This document shows positions 9,977-18,399 of a DNA stretch of 64,000 nucleotides, in pieces. The stretch spans positions 1-64,000 of the forward strand of contig NZ_AJLL01000005.1 of NCBI RefSeq assembly GCF_000317225.1, written 5' to 3'. The translations under genes were made by a program, and so were the position numbers. The notes under the pieces are model-generated. The model saw nothing but the letters and a program-made list of their open reading frames with translations, was not told the DNA's origin and did no database searches. Within the stretch, counting starts at the first letter, position 1. The number at the start of each line of letters is the position of its first letter. Origin of the DNA: Fischerella thermalis PCC 7521. GTDB lineage: Bacteria > Cyanobacteriota > Cyanobacteriia > Cyanobacteriales > Nostocaceae.

Positions 9977-10015
9977 ATGTAGTAATGAGTAGGATGATTA
10001 CATCCTACTCTACAT
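9977..10015. promoter_or_regulatory. Strong stem-loop between hepC and hepA
   Basis: GAGTAGGATG at 9987-9996 pairs perfectly with CATCCTACTC at 10001-10010 across the loop ATTA. Flanking ATGTA (9977-9981) can pair with TACAT (10011-10015) across a five-base bulge. It lies 22-60 bases after the hepC stop and about 130 bases before the hepA start on the minus strand. No U-tract follows in the direction of transcription, so an attenuator, processing site or 3-prime stabiliser is as likely as a terminator. Confidence 0.6.
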
Positions 10016-10036
10016 AGACCAGCAAGTATATGAATA

Positions 10037-10786
10037 TTACAGTTCAAAGCTATTTACGGAATCCAAAATCAACTGATTGGACTCTGCTTGCTCTACTTGC
10101 CATGAACCTACAACTCCTGGTAGTTGATTTAGCTGTTGTTGTTCTTTGGCGCTTAGTTCTAGTGCTTCTGCTAATGTCCAGCAACGGGGACCTGTTAGGC
10201 TCATTTCACCCCGCACTACATTTAATATCAATGGCAGATTGTGTAATCCAGTTTTTTTACTTAGTGCTGTGGTGCGAAACTTAAATCCCCGAAATAACCT
10301 ACCCCGTTCGCCAACGTGCCACTCCCTCTCCAAAATCGGTTCTGAGGAAGACAGTTGCATTAATAATGCTAATCCTAAAGCGATCGGACTTATTACTAGC
10401 AAAAACAATAAGGCAACAATCCTATCTCCTAACCGCTTAAAGGTTTTCAATAGGGAATTTTCTGATATACGGTAATTTTTGCCAGAGTTTATACGTAAGT
10501 ATATAGGCTTAGATGCTTGCTCACAGGCATTAGCCCAAAGGTTCAGCTTCGCCTCGCCTAGTTTTGGATCTATACGAACTAACTTAACTGAAGAATGTTT
10601 TAAGCACTCTACTAATAATTGCTCGTCATCTAGTACAGGCAGATATGGTTGCTTTAAGTTTCCTAGAGGCTTTACTAGCAACTGATCCCGTCGCCAGACA
10701 AGTGTGCAGTATGGGTGGCGATCGCCTTTTTGTGTTTGAGTTTCACTATAGCAAGGGTCTGAAGCTGAAATTATTGAGGTAGTCAT
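10037..10786 (-). CDS. hepC: HepC-type sugar transferase (initiates heterocyst polysaccharide)
   Basis: This 249-residue protein has a poorly conserved N-terminal 110 residues followed by a bacterial sugar transferase domain (polyprenyl-phosphate glycosyl-1-phosphate transferase family). Visible motifs are KRLGDRIVALLFLLVISPIA (membrane hairpin), FRGFKFRTT, LHNLPLILNVVRGEMSLTGP and PGVVGSWQVE. Such enzymes move a sugar phosphate to the lipid carrier as the first step of repeat-unit synthesis. The usual long five-helix N-terminus of WbaP is absent, as I recall for HepC of Anabaena PCC 7120. It lies 185 bases upstream of hepA and 1.1 kb downstream of the tyrosine kinase gene, which suggests its own promoter. 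Confidence 0.82.
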   Translation of the reverse strand: MTTSIISASDPCYSETQTQKGDRHPYCTLVWRRDQLLVKPLGNLKQPYLPVLDDEQLLVECLKHSSVKLVRIDPKLGEAKLNLWANACEQASKPIYLRINSGKNYRISENSLLKTFKRLGDRIVALLFLLVISPIALGLALLMQLSSSEPILEREWHVGERGRLFRGFKFRTTALSKKTGLHNLPLILNVVRGEMSLTGPRCWTLAEALELSAKEQQQLNQLPGVVGSWQVEQAESNQLILDSVNSFEL

Positions 10787-11894
10787 ATGTTTTAAGTTAT
10801 ACTTATGGTAGATTACTGACCTGATATCAAGGGCTTTTGCGCCAAAGAATCTGATCTTTTCTCACTCTTTTAGTTAGAATCAAACCTGGGAATTTATTTA
10901 AGTAAGCAACAAAATGAACTGTCATATAGACATCTACACATCTTGTTTATTAAATTCCTGTTTGATAAGCCAGATATTGATAAGAAGTTAAAGATATTGT
11001 TTACCTTTTGGATTTATCTAAAAAAATTATGTTTTTAAACTTGATTTTTTTCTCATTTTGTACTTTCAATTTTGGAATCAATGTGCTTCAATATCTAGGA
11101 TATAAGACTCAGTAAAAATCGCGGTCGTAAAAATAAATTCTTTATTCACTCTTTAAAGAGCTTGCGTGTTTCACAAAAAAATATTAAGTTACTATGAATT
11201 TCTTCTGTGATGAAACTACGTAAATAATTTTTTATTTAAAAATATTTGGCAATTCACAAAATTTTAATTATTACGAACAAATATAATTTTAGGCAGAGAA
11301 AGCAGTACTTCTTTGGAGGTTTTAGTTCACGTATTACATACATAAAGCCTAAAGTCACTATTTGCGTACTGAGGACAGTAGGTTTGAGAGCAATACGGTT
11401 AGTTACTTTCAAGAAGGCAGAGGAGCCAGTGCGGTGGACGGGTTTCCCAGCATAAAGGAGCCACTGCGCCCTTGGGGGTTCCAAGAGTTGTAGCACGTGG
11501 CGTCACCTGGCGAAGAAGATTTGGCTTGTTTGTAGGCGATCGCTGTAAGTCTGCCTATTCTTAAAAAGGGGGTATGAGGATCTAAGAGTGTAGGAGAAAA
11601 ATTGTATTTCTTGCATCTGCTCTTGCCCCTACCCAATATCCCGTCGTCAAATAAATTTGGGGCTAAAAGCTGACTATGCCCAAGAGTAATTATACTTATA
11701 ACGAGGAAATCAATATTTAACTCCTCCTACACCCCTATACCCATTTTCAAAATAGATGTACGATTACCAGTCTTGGTGAAAGTATGAGTATTCAAACGGA
11801 CAAGCTATAATTCATATCTAGAGATATCTAATAAAAACTTTGCGCTACCCTTGCGGGTAGCGCTAGCTGTGAACCGTTCGTTAATCTAGATTGT
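10787..11894. promoter_or_regulatory. Long non-coding region upstream of hepC
   Basis: About 1.1 kb separates the tyrosine-kinase gene from hepC. The hepC-proximal 600 bases are AT-rich. They contain a 12-base palindrome CTCTTTAAAGAG (11149-11160) and no open frame with recognisable family features. The distal part carries a dispersed repeat (about 11420-11520). A developmental promoter for hepC with distant control elements is plausible by analogy with known heterocyst genes. I could not identify a convincing NtcA site (GTA-N8-TAC) or a paired -35/-10 with correct spacing. Confidence 0.45.
11420..11520. repeat. Dispersed cyanobacterial repeat (GC-rich, inverted segments)
   Basis: A GC-rich island in AT-rich surroundings contains GCCAGTGCGG...GGAGCCACTGCGCCC and GTTGTAGCACGTGGCGTCACC. 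The CAGTGCG and CACTG segments are partly inverted. From memory, closely similar stretches recur in intergenic regions of many Nostocales genomes. Short open frames crossing it on both strands have no protein-like features. Confidence 0.5.
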
Positions 11895-14126
11895 CTATTC
11901 TTCTATCGCTCTTTGCAATGCGAGTGAGTGTTGTTTTCCATAAGGTACGTAGGTGCTGCCAGCATCTGAAACTCCATTTGCCACAACACCAATGAGATTT
12001 AATCTACTGAGCATAGCTGTAGCTTGTGCGAGTTGGGTCCTTGTGACTCTACCAATGCTGGCTACCATGATCACACTACGACAAGCTGAGGCTGTGAGTA
12101 GGGCATCTACTAAACCGAGAACCGGAGGAGCATCTACAATTACCAAATCATAGTTCTCTTCAAAGGCAGCCATCAATTCTTCCATACGAGGGGAACTCAA
12201 CAAATTAGCTGGGTCTGCGGGTGCAGGACCAGCTGTCAAAATATCTATGTATGATGAGCCAGCAGAAGGAATACTAATTTGATTCGGTAAAGTAGACTCA
12301 CTCACCAGTAAAGTGGAAAGTCCTTGTTCGTTGGGAAGATTGAGTTGTTTGTGCAAGTTGGGAGCGCGTAGATTAGCATCGATGAGTAATACTCGTTTGT
12401 GTAAACGAGCAGCACTCATTGCTAAACCCAACGCCAAACCTGACTTACCTTCATCAGGTAATGCCGAAGTTACCATCAAAGATTTGAAGGTGGAAACTGA
12501 ATTTAAAAGTTCAATATTCTTATAAATTAGATCCAGCGATTCCCAGCGTGGAGGAGATTGCAGAACCTGAATTGTCCAAGGTGCAAGTACCTCTGGCTTG
12601 CCAAAGGGTAACTTGAAGACTGATTCTCTGGTTTTAGCAGGTGGTAATTTGGGAGTAGTTCCCAATACTGGCAAAGCAGTCTGCCTTTCTAATTCAGCAG
12701 TAGTATGAACAGAATCATCAGACGCATCACGAATAAAGGCAGCCACACCTCCTAACATTAGCCCAACAACTGCACCCAACATCAAATTTTGCTTGAGGTT
12801 GGGGCCCATAAATATACCCTTGCGTGGTGGCTCTACAACTTCCCAGTTAAATCCTCCTTTGTCAAGTTCCTGCTGTAACTGTTGTTGTGCTTTTAACAGT
12901 TCTTGCAGTCTTTCACGACCAAGTTGAATTTGAGGTTGTAGGCGACTGTATTCAGCTAATTTAGCCGGGAAGCCTTTGAGTTCATCACGTACCTGCTGTT
13001 CTTTTTGGGCTAAACTTTGGTCACGAGCTGCCAAGGCGAGTAAATTGGTTTGTGTCTCTACTAGCTGACCAGCAAGAGTCAGGTCAATTTCGCTCTTCTG
13101 CCCTTGCTTAAGAAGATTACCTCCTGAGGCGTTGATATTAGTCTGTTGTCCTCCTAAAGTATTTCCTGCTTCTTGTTGCAACAATTCTTTCTGCTGTTGC
13201 AGTTGTTCTACTAGCTTGATCACACTGGGAGCCTGATCAGTAAAGCGCAAGCGTTCCTGTGCCAAAGCTAATTGCGTTTTTTGGATTTCGTTGAGTAATG
13301 CTTGGTAGCGTGTAGACTGACTCAAACGGGCCTCTACAAGGGCATTTTGTGGAGTACTTTGCAACTGTTGTTGCAAAGATGCATAACGAGCCTTTGCCTC
13401 TTCATATTCAGCACGAGTTGTGCGTCGATCCTGAAGAATAGCGTTTAAATTATCTTCTAGAGATTTTGCCTGTGATTCTGGGTCAATTAAATTTTGATTT
13501 CTGCGGAAGCGCTGTAAGTTTGCTTCTGCTCTATTGACTTCTTCTACAGTGTCTCTTAATTGTTGCTGGACAACTCTTAGACCTTTTCTTAAACGCTCAG
13601 CTTGTTGTTGTTGGTTATATTCCAAATATACTTGTCTAATTGCATTTAGAACTCTTTGTGTTTTATCTGGATCTGTATCGGTATAATCCGCTTGAAAAAT
13701 ATTGGTAGCAAGATTGTCTTCTCTTGTTCTTAATTGATTTAATACCAAAGCGCCCTGAATTTGCTCTGCTGTTATGTCTGGGTACTCGGGCTTGAGTTTA
13801 TCAACTGCTCTTTGAATAAGCACCGAGCTTTGCATGATATTGAGCTGGGTTGCAGTATCAATTACAACATTAGTATCAGTGAAAGTACTTCCTGTAGTTG
13901 GTGCTCCTTTTGTATTACCTTCATAGTTGGGTTTTACCAACAGCTGCATTGAGCTTTTGTATGTAGGCGGTGTTCTTTTGGTGATCAAAGCAGCACCAGC
14001 AATACACGCAATAAATACTACTAAAAACCAAGGAAGTCTGCGGATGAGTACCGCAAAAATTTGCCCATAACCCGGTTCTGTTTCATTAACTGGATTTACA
14101 TGGGGACTCAGACTGGATTGAATCAC
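11895..14126 (-). CDS. Wzc-type polysaccharide copolymerase / bacterial tyrosine kinase
   Basis: This 743-residue fusion protein controls chain length and polymer export at the inner membrane. It has an N-terminal Wzz domain with a membrane helix (FLVVFIACIAGAALI, residues 34-48), a long Gln-rich coiled coil (about 180-430), and a second membrane helix (MLGAVVGLMLGGVAAFI) near 455. A BY-kinase domain follows with Walker A (SALPDEGKS), Walker A-prime (VLLIDANLRAP) and Walker B (LVIVDAPPVLG). The extreme C-terminus has only two close tyrosines (YVPYG), fewer than in the Tyr-rich tails of enterobacterial Wzc. It starts 24 bases after the preceding GT4 gene. In Anabaena the equivalent gene sits just before hepC. 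Confidence 0.9.
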   Translation of the reverse strand: MIQSSLSPHVNPVNETEPGYGQIFAVLIRRLPWFLVVFIACIAGAALITKRTPPTYKSSMQLLVKPNYEGNTKGAPTTGSTFTDTNVVIDTATQLNIMQSSVLIQRAVDKLKPEYPDITAEQIQGALVLNQLRTREDNLATNIFQADYTDTDPDKTQRVLNAIRQVYLEYNQQQQAERLRKGLRVVQQQLRDTVEEVNRAEANLQRFRRNQNLIDPESQAKSLEDNLNAILQDRRTTRAEYEEAKARYASLQQQLQSTPQNALVEARLSQSTRYQALLNEIQKTQLALAQERLRFTDQAPSVIKLVEQLQQQKELLQQEAGNTLGGQQTNINASGGNLLKQGQKSEIDLTLAGQLVETQTNLLALAARDQSLAQKEQQVRDELKGFPAKLAEYSRLQPQIQLGRERLQELLKAQQQLQQELDKGGFNWEVVEPPRKGIFMGPNLKQNLMLGAVVGLMLGGVAAFIRDASDDSVHTTAELERQTALPVLGTTPKLPPAKTRESVFKLPFGKPEVLAPWTIQVLQSPPRWESLDLIYKNIELLNSVSTFKSLMVTSALPDEGKSGLALGLAMSAARLHKRVLLIDANLRAPNLHKQLNLPNEQGLSTLLVSESTLPNQISIPSAGSSYIDILTAGPAPADPANLLSSPRMEELMAAFEENYDLVIVDAPPVLGLVDALLTASACRSVIMVASIGRVTRTQLAQATAMLSRLNLIGVVANGVSDAGSTYVPYGKQHSLALQRAIEE

Positions 14127-14150
14127 GTTTACTATCCCTCAGCTAACAAG

Positions 14151-15251
14151 TCAAACTAGTGAAATGTTTAAATTACAAGCTTGATCAACAACTTGGTCAA
14201 CTTTACTAAAGAAAGCTTCCTCTGAAAAGTTTGCCACCGCATGATTACGAATGTCTTCGTAATCCCAATCAATTTCCCTGGCTTCTAGTAGAGCTGCTTG
14301 AAGAGATTCAGGTGTTTGCCTCTTAAAAAATACACCTGTTTTACCAGGTATTTGAGTATCCAATACTCCACCCGCACCATAGGCAATTACCGGTGTGCCA
14401 CTAGCATTTGCCTCTACTGGAACTAATCCATAGTCTTCTAGAGCTGCTACTATGATGGATCTAGCTTTAGCGAACAATTGTGTACGTTGGGCATCTGGGA
14501 CGTGTCCTAAAAACTCTACATTGCTAAGAGCTTTCGATTTTAAGCGTTCTCGCTCTGGACCATCTCCTGATATTAGTAATCGCCATCCCAGCCAATTAAA
14601 AGCTTCGACTATTATATCAAGACGTTTGTAGCTGATCATCCGAGCTGAGGCTAGATAATAATCTTCTTTGGACTTTGTAAAAACAAATTTACTAGTATCA
14701 ATAGGATAATTAATAACAATAGCTTTTTTGCCGTAAGTAGTTTGAATACGACGAGCTACAACGCTGGAATTTGCTATGTAGAGGTCTGGTTCTTGTGCAT
14801 ATGCAAGATCCACCTTTCTCATCACTTGAAAAACTTGTTCGATTAAAGGAGCAAAGTATCTATAATCTCCATACTCCCGTAAGTATGTTTCTGTATCCCA
14901 TAAAAAGCGAGTAATGTTATGACAAAAGCAAATATGCTTTGCTGAAGGGTTTTTGCGTACTGCTTTAGCAAAACTGGTGCTACTGCTAATAATCAAATCA
15001 TATTCCTGTAAGTCTAAAGCCCGAAAGGCTGGAAAATAAAAAGGAGCCATGAGGCGAAAATATTTAGCAGCGCCAGGAATATTTTGCAAAAAAGTTGTAT
15101 TGACAATCCGTTCACCCAAGTCGATTGTTTGTTGGGGATCATACAAAGAGGTGTAGATATCTGCTTCGGGATAGCGTTTACAAAGTAATTCAAAGACTCT
15201 TTCTGCGCCCCCTCGCTGGGTTAAGTAATCATGGACTAAAGCTACTTTCAT
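14151..15251 (-). CDS. Family 4 glycosyltransferase (WbaZ/mannosyltransferase-like)
   Basis: This 366-residue GT-B enzyme starts MKVALVHDYLTQRGGAERVF, with the acceptor-loop GGAE typical of GT4 enzymes. The central FCHNITRFLWDTETYLREY segment resembles WbaZ-like mannosyltransferases. The C-terminal donor site is seen in YGLVPVEANASGTPVIAYGAGG, where E-x7-E is reduced to VE-ASGTPV. It is cytoplasmic or membrane-peripheral. The kinase gene begins 24 bases downstream, so the two are very likely co-transcribed. Mannose as donor sugar is only a suggestion from family resemblance. Confidence 0.88.
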   Translation of the reverse strand: MKVALVHDYLTQRGGAERVFELLCKRYPEADIYTSLYDPQQTIDLGERIVNTTFLQNIPGAAKYFRLMAPFYFPAFRALDLQEYDLIISSSTSFAKAVRKNPSAKHICFCHNITRFLWDTETYLREYGDYRYFAPLIEQVFQVMRKVDLAYAQEPDLYIANSSVVARRIQTTYGKKAIVINYPIDTSKFVFTKSKEDYYLASARMISYKRLDIIVEAFNWLGWRLLISGDGPERERLKSKALSNVEFLGHVPDAQRTQLFAKARSIIVAALEDYGLVPVEANASGTPVIAYGAGGVLDTQIPGKTGVFFKRQTPESLQAALLEAREIDWDYEDIRNHAVANFSEEAFFSKVDQVVDQACNLNISLV

Positions 15252-15524
15252 AATTATTTATAAGTTGAATCTATACAACAGCATTAACTGAAAAATTAAT
15301 TCTTGATACCATACTCATGCTTAGTTTTTCGTTAACACATCTTTAAATACAATCTGTGCATAGGAAAATCCCGATATGACTTTCAAGTTTTAAATAAGTT
15401 CCCTGTAAATTCCGGTTTTTATAAATTTTTGATGAAGTTCCCTAGACTGTACAAACAAGAAGCGATAGCTTTGGTAAAGATTTCTAGGACTTCAACTGCA
15501 AGTTAGACAAACTACCCATTGTAC

Positions 15525-15692
15525 TTATCTAGAGGATAAGGATATATGATGTTTCTTACCTGTACTGTTACCCATTGACCAATTCGAGAAATTTTGCAGT
15601 GAGTCTGTTGCTAATTTGTCAAGTAGCCTTAGTAGTAATTTATTGATAATTGGCATCAGTGATTTTTTGATTGGTGTTTTTAAAGTGTTCAT
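15525..15692 (-). CDS. Candidate small protein, 55 aa, amphipathic helix
   Basis: An ATG at 15690-15692 opens a frame of 55 codons ending in TAA. AAGGA lies about 9 bases upstream. The N-terminal half (MNTLKTPIKKSLMPIINKLL then LRLLDKLA) would form a basic amphipathic helix. The C-terminal half is polar (Asn, Ser, His, Lys). No family is recognised. It sits inside the polysaccharide island upstream of the GT4 gene and points the same way. The frame could be chance in AT-rich DNA, so conservation in related genomes decides. Confidence 0.35.
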   Translation of the reverse strand: MNTLKTPIKKSLMPIINKLLLRLLDKLATDSLQNFSNWSMGNSTGKKHHISLSSR

Positions 15693-15974
15693 ACCGAAAT
15701 TTTCCTTGAAATCGGAGAAGAAGTTTAGTATTATATGATCTTATTTACAAAAACTTTAATTTTGTTTGGGATTTACTAATGAGATACCCCAATTTACCCT
15801 ATGTAGGAGGGGATATTCACTAAGAATACATTCGTTTATTATAAATTTTTATTCTTTTTGCATATCTTTCATTAACAGACCTCTATCCCTCGCCGAGATG
15901 GGGAAGGGGTAAGATTTTTACCAGCACTCCGGAAGGAAATTAAGGGGGGTTATAGCGATCGCAATATTCTTATC

Positions 15975-16010
15975 TGTAAAGCAAAGACGCGAAGTTTCGC
16001 GTCTTTACAC
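15975..16010 (-). terminator. Hairpin downstream of SAF oxidoreductase gene
   Basis: AAAGACGCGAA (15983-15993) pairs perfectly with TTCGCGTCTTT (15996-16006) across a two-base gap, so the real loop is a few bases wider. It lies about 40 bases after the stop of the minus-strand oxidoreductase gene and is followed by TTTGCTTTAC on that strand. It may be a factor-independent terminator. The sequence also resembles a common dispersed cyanobacterial repeat. Confidence 0.6.
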
Positions 16011-16045
16011 AAACAAAATAATATTTTTATTTGGCGCTGCTCTCA

Positions 16046-17359
16046 TTACCCAACAGCTGTCAAGGTTTTAGGCGAGGCGAAATAAGCATTTTGCTCAGCT
16101 CTGAGTTTGTCGCAAAGTCTACCTTCTGGCAGTTCCACATCATCGTAGGTCAGGACTTGGTCTTTAGGAATATCTCGTTTGAGACGACATCCTTCAGCTA
16201 AACCCATTGGTAAGAGATTTTGCTCTTGAACTACATGAGAGTTTTCACACTGCCCATAAGTCATGTAATAACCAATACCATCCAAGGTTTCACCTGCTTT
16301 CAAATCTATTTTGGCAGTAGTAACAACATCAACAATGGGAGCGCCTAAGGGACTTAAGACATAATCTTGAAACAGAACAGCCCGAGCAACAGACAACGGC
16401 ACTTCAAAATGGCAGAGATGGTAAGGAGTATAAAAGCTATATAAAGGTCCTTCACCTAATTTGTATAAGTTGAGGTAATGACGTTGCTTAGGATCATCAT
16501 GAGTAGCAAATACAAATACTCCTGGTCCTGGTTTAGCACCAACTACATAATCAACGATACCGCCGAGTTCCTTGAGTTGGTCAACGTCATACATTTTGGT
16601 CATTTCATCGACGTGGCCATCAAAGTTATAGCCCAGCATTCCCCGCTTGGCAACCTTCATGCCTGTGCCATTGGCAACGATCGCCTGCTCGAAGGAAATT
16701 TTTGTGCCGTCGGCGAAGCTAGTGACCATGTGGGGTTTTTGCCCCCAACGCTTGGCAAATGCTTCTTGGGTGGTGGGGTTACGATATGGATCTTGTAAGC
16801 CCTTAATGTTACCACACAATAGAGGAGTCAGACCAATACTTTTTACAAAGCGGTAGAGATTCATTTGTACCCCTGGCTGGTCGCCATCGCAGGCGGTGAG
16901 AATCACACCAGCTTTGTCAGCGTACACTTTCAAAATAGCGCCCACCGTACCATCAAGTTCAGCATTCATCATGATCACGTGTTTACGATGGGCGATCGCT
17001 TCCATGATTACATGAGCGCCAAACTCTACAGCGCCAGTAACTTCAATTAAGGCATCAATACCTTCAGCGCGGCAAAGTAACATCGGATCTTCGGTGACTG
17101 TATAGCCTCCATTCGCGATCGCATCTTCTAATTCCGTCACAGTGTTAGCGACTTGCAAATTTTCAATCCCTGCTTCTGAATAAGCCCGCTTCGCTGCATC
17201 AATATTGCGGTTGGAGATAGCAACCAACTCCATACCGGGAACAGAGTTAGCAATTTGATTAGCAATTCCTCGACCCATGAAGCCTGCACCGATCATACCT
17301 ACTTTTACAGGGTTGCCAGCTTCTGCACGAGCAGCTAAAGCGCGATCGACAATAATCAT
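16046..17359 (-). CDS. NAD(P)-dependent oxidoreductase with SAF domain
   Basis: This 437-residue protein has an N-terminal Rossmann domain (VKVGMIGAGFMGRGIANQI, residues 18-36) of the homoserine dehydrogenase/dihydrodipicolinate reductase-like type. The central catalytic region includes CDGDQPGVQMNLYRF. The C-terminal SAF-type domain (about 350-420) contains KIDLKAGETLDGIG and DIPKDQVLTYDDVEL, as in sialic acid synthase/antifreeze-like domains. It probably reduces or oxidises a sugar-derived acid or aldehyde for an unusual polysaccharide constituent. That role is inferred from the flanking RfbC, SDR and RfbF genes. It is set off from both neighbours by more than 280 bases. Confidence 0.8.
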   Translation of the reverse strand: MIIVDRALAARAEAGNPVKVGMIGAGFMGRGIANQIANSVPGMELVAISNRNIDAAKRAYSEAGIENLQVANTVTELEDAIANGGYTVTEDPMLLCRAEGIDALIEVTGAVEFGAHVIMEAIAHRKHVIMMNAELDGTVGAILKVYADKAGVILTACDGDQPGVQMNLYRFVKSIGLTPLLCGNIKGLQDPYRNPTTQEAFAKRWGQKPHMVTSFADGTKISFEQAIVANGTGMKVAKRGMLGYNFDGHVDEMTKMYDVDQLKELGGIVDYVVGAKPGPGVFVFATHDDPKQRHYLNLYKLGEGPLYSFYTPYHLCHFEVPLSVARAVLFQDYVLSPLGAPIVDVVTTAKIDLKAGETLDGIGYYMTYGQCENSHVVQEQNLLPMGLAEGCRLKRDIPKDQVLTYDDVELPEGRLCDKLRAEQNAYFASPKTLTAVG

Positions 17360-17540
17360 TACCTAAACTCCTGTGTTTTTACCTAAATAAGTAAATAACC
17401 TGAAAAAATGCTAATTTTTTTGTATTACCTTCGCGAAATAAAAAATGAACAAATTTATGTCTGATGTCACTGCAAAACTAAACAAACCAATTCTATTTAA
17501 AAAAGCAATCACCAACAACTAACATTAAATGCAAACAGAA

Positions 17541-17590
17541 AATCTATCTGTGTCTATCAGTGTGCATCGGTGTTTATCGGTGGTCGATTT
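17541..17590. repeat. Dispersed repeat (ATCTGTGT...CATCGGTGTT type)
   Basis: The segment reads ATCTATCTGTGTCTATCAG followed by TGTGCATCGGTGTTTATCGG. Close relatives occur at about 32884-32925 (ATCTATCTGTGTTCATCCG, TGTTCATCGGTGTTCG) and in inverted form near 33000-33040. The repeat lies between the oxidoreductase and RfbC-type genes and has no coding potential. Confidence 0.6.
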
Positions 17591-17641
17591 TTAACCAATA
17601 ACTGTTTTCCTAGTTCCAATTCCCATCAGACATAAATTTTG

Positions 17642-18193
17642 TTACTTGGAACCACCAACACTCATCATTGACATTAAAGGCCAATTCAAATCTTTTTCGG
17701 AAATTTCTGTGACTTCCAAAGGCCATTTAATGTTAAAGAAAGGATCGTCATAGCGCAGACCTCTTTCATATCCCGGAGTATAGAATTCTCCAACTTGATA
17801 TGTGACTTCTGTTCCGTCAGTAAGTGCTTGATAGCCGTGAGCAAACATCTCCGGTACATATAAAGCACGATGATTTTCTGCGGTTAACTCTACACCAAAA
17901 TGTTGTAAAAATGTAGGAGATTCCGGACGCATATCAATAATTACGTCATAGATAGCGCCTTTAGTACAACGAATCAACTTTGTTTCTGCTGCTGGGGGAA
18001 CTTGATAATGCATTCCCCGCAAAGTTCCTTTTTTGTAGTTGAAAGAAAGATTGCATTGGGCAACTGTTGGCTTTAGACCATGTGCTTCAAATTCTTTAGC
18101 GCAGAAAGTACGTGCAAAAAAACCACGGTGATCGTGTTTTTCTTCTAAATCAATAATGTATGCGTCTTTGAGTTCGGTTTTGGTGAAAATCAT
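17642..18193 (-). CDS. rfbC: dTDP-4-dehydrorhamnose 3,5-epimerase family protein
   Basis: This 183-residue cupin is close to the usual RfbC length. Family motifs include HDHRGFFARTFCAKEF, FNYKKGTLRGMHYQ (with the active-site histidine), KLIRCTKGAIYDVIIDMRP and FAHGYQAL. A strong ribosome site (GGAGG, seven bases before ATG) supports the start at 18193. It epimerises a 4-keto-6-deoxy nucleotide sugar at C3/C5. With an RfbF-type cytidylyltransferase in the island, the substrate might be a CDP- rather than dTDP-sugar. No rmlA, rmlB or rmlD gene is present in the window. Substrate assignment is therefore open. Confidence 0.85.
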   Translation of the reverse strand: MIFTKTELKDAYIIDLEEKHDHRGFFARTFCAKEFEAHGLKPTVAQCNLSFNYKKGTLRGMHYQVPPAAETKLIRCTKGAIYDVIIDMRPESPTFLQHFGVELTAENHRALYVPEMFAHGYQALTDGTEVTYQVGEFYTPGYERGLRYDDPFFNIKWPLEVTEISEKDLNWPLMSMMSVGGSK

Positions 18194-18399
18194 CAGTAAC
18201 CTCCAGAGTGAATAAAGTAGATTAGTGGATTAAATACCAACTAATCATGATATTTTAGTAACTTTTTATTGCTAATTATATTTCTATGACACCAAATCTA
18301 AAATTTTTACAAAAAATGATTGGTAAAATTGGCAGACCTAAGAAAAGCTGTTTGATTCAGAATCTGCAAGCATTTTATCTTACCAATCAAATTATTTAG

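Larger units (their letters stand above)
15252..16045. other. Intergenic region with small ORF and hairpin
   Basis: This 794-base gap between the GT4 gene and the SAF oxidoreductase gene holds a 55-codon open frame on the minus strand (15525-15692) and a strong hairpin near 15983-16006, listed separately. The rest is AT-rich with no recognisable gene. A GC-rich stretch around 15885-15945 (CCCTCGCCGAGATGGGG, GGAAGGAAATTAAGGGGGG) looks like dispersed repeat. Confidence 0.5.

Noticed and set aside
11246-11636. Several short open frames on both strands in the hepC upstream gap
   Set aside because: They cross a dispersed repeat and lack ribosome sites and protein-like composition.
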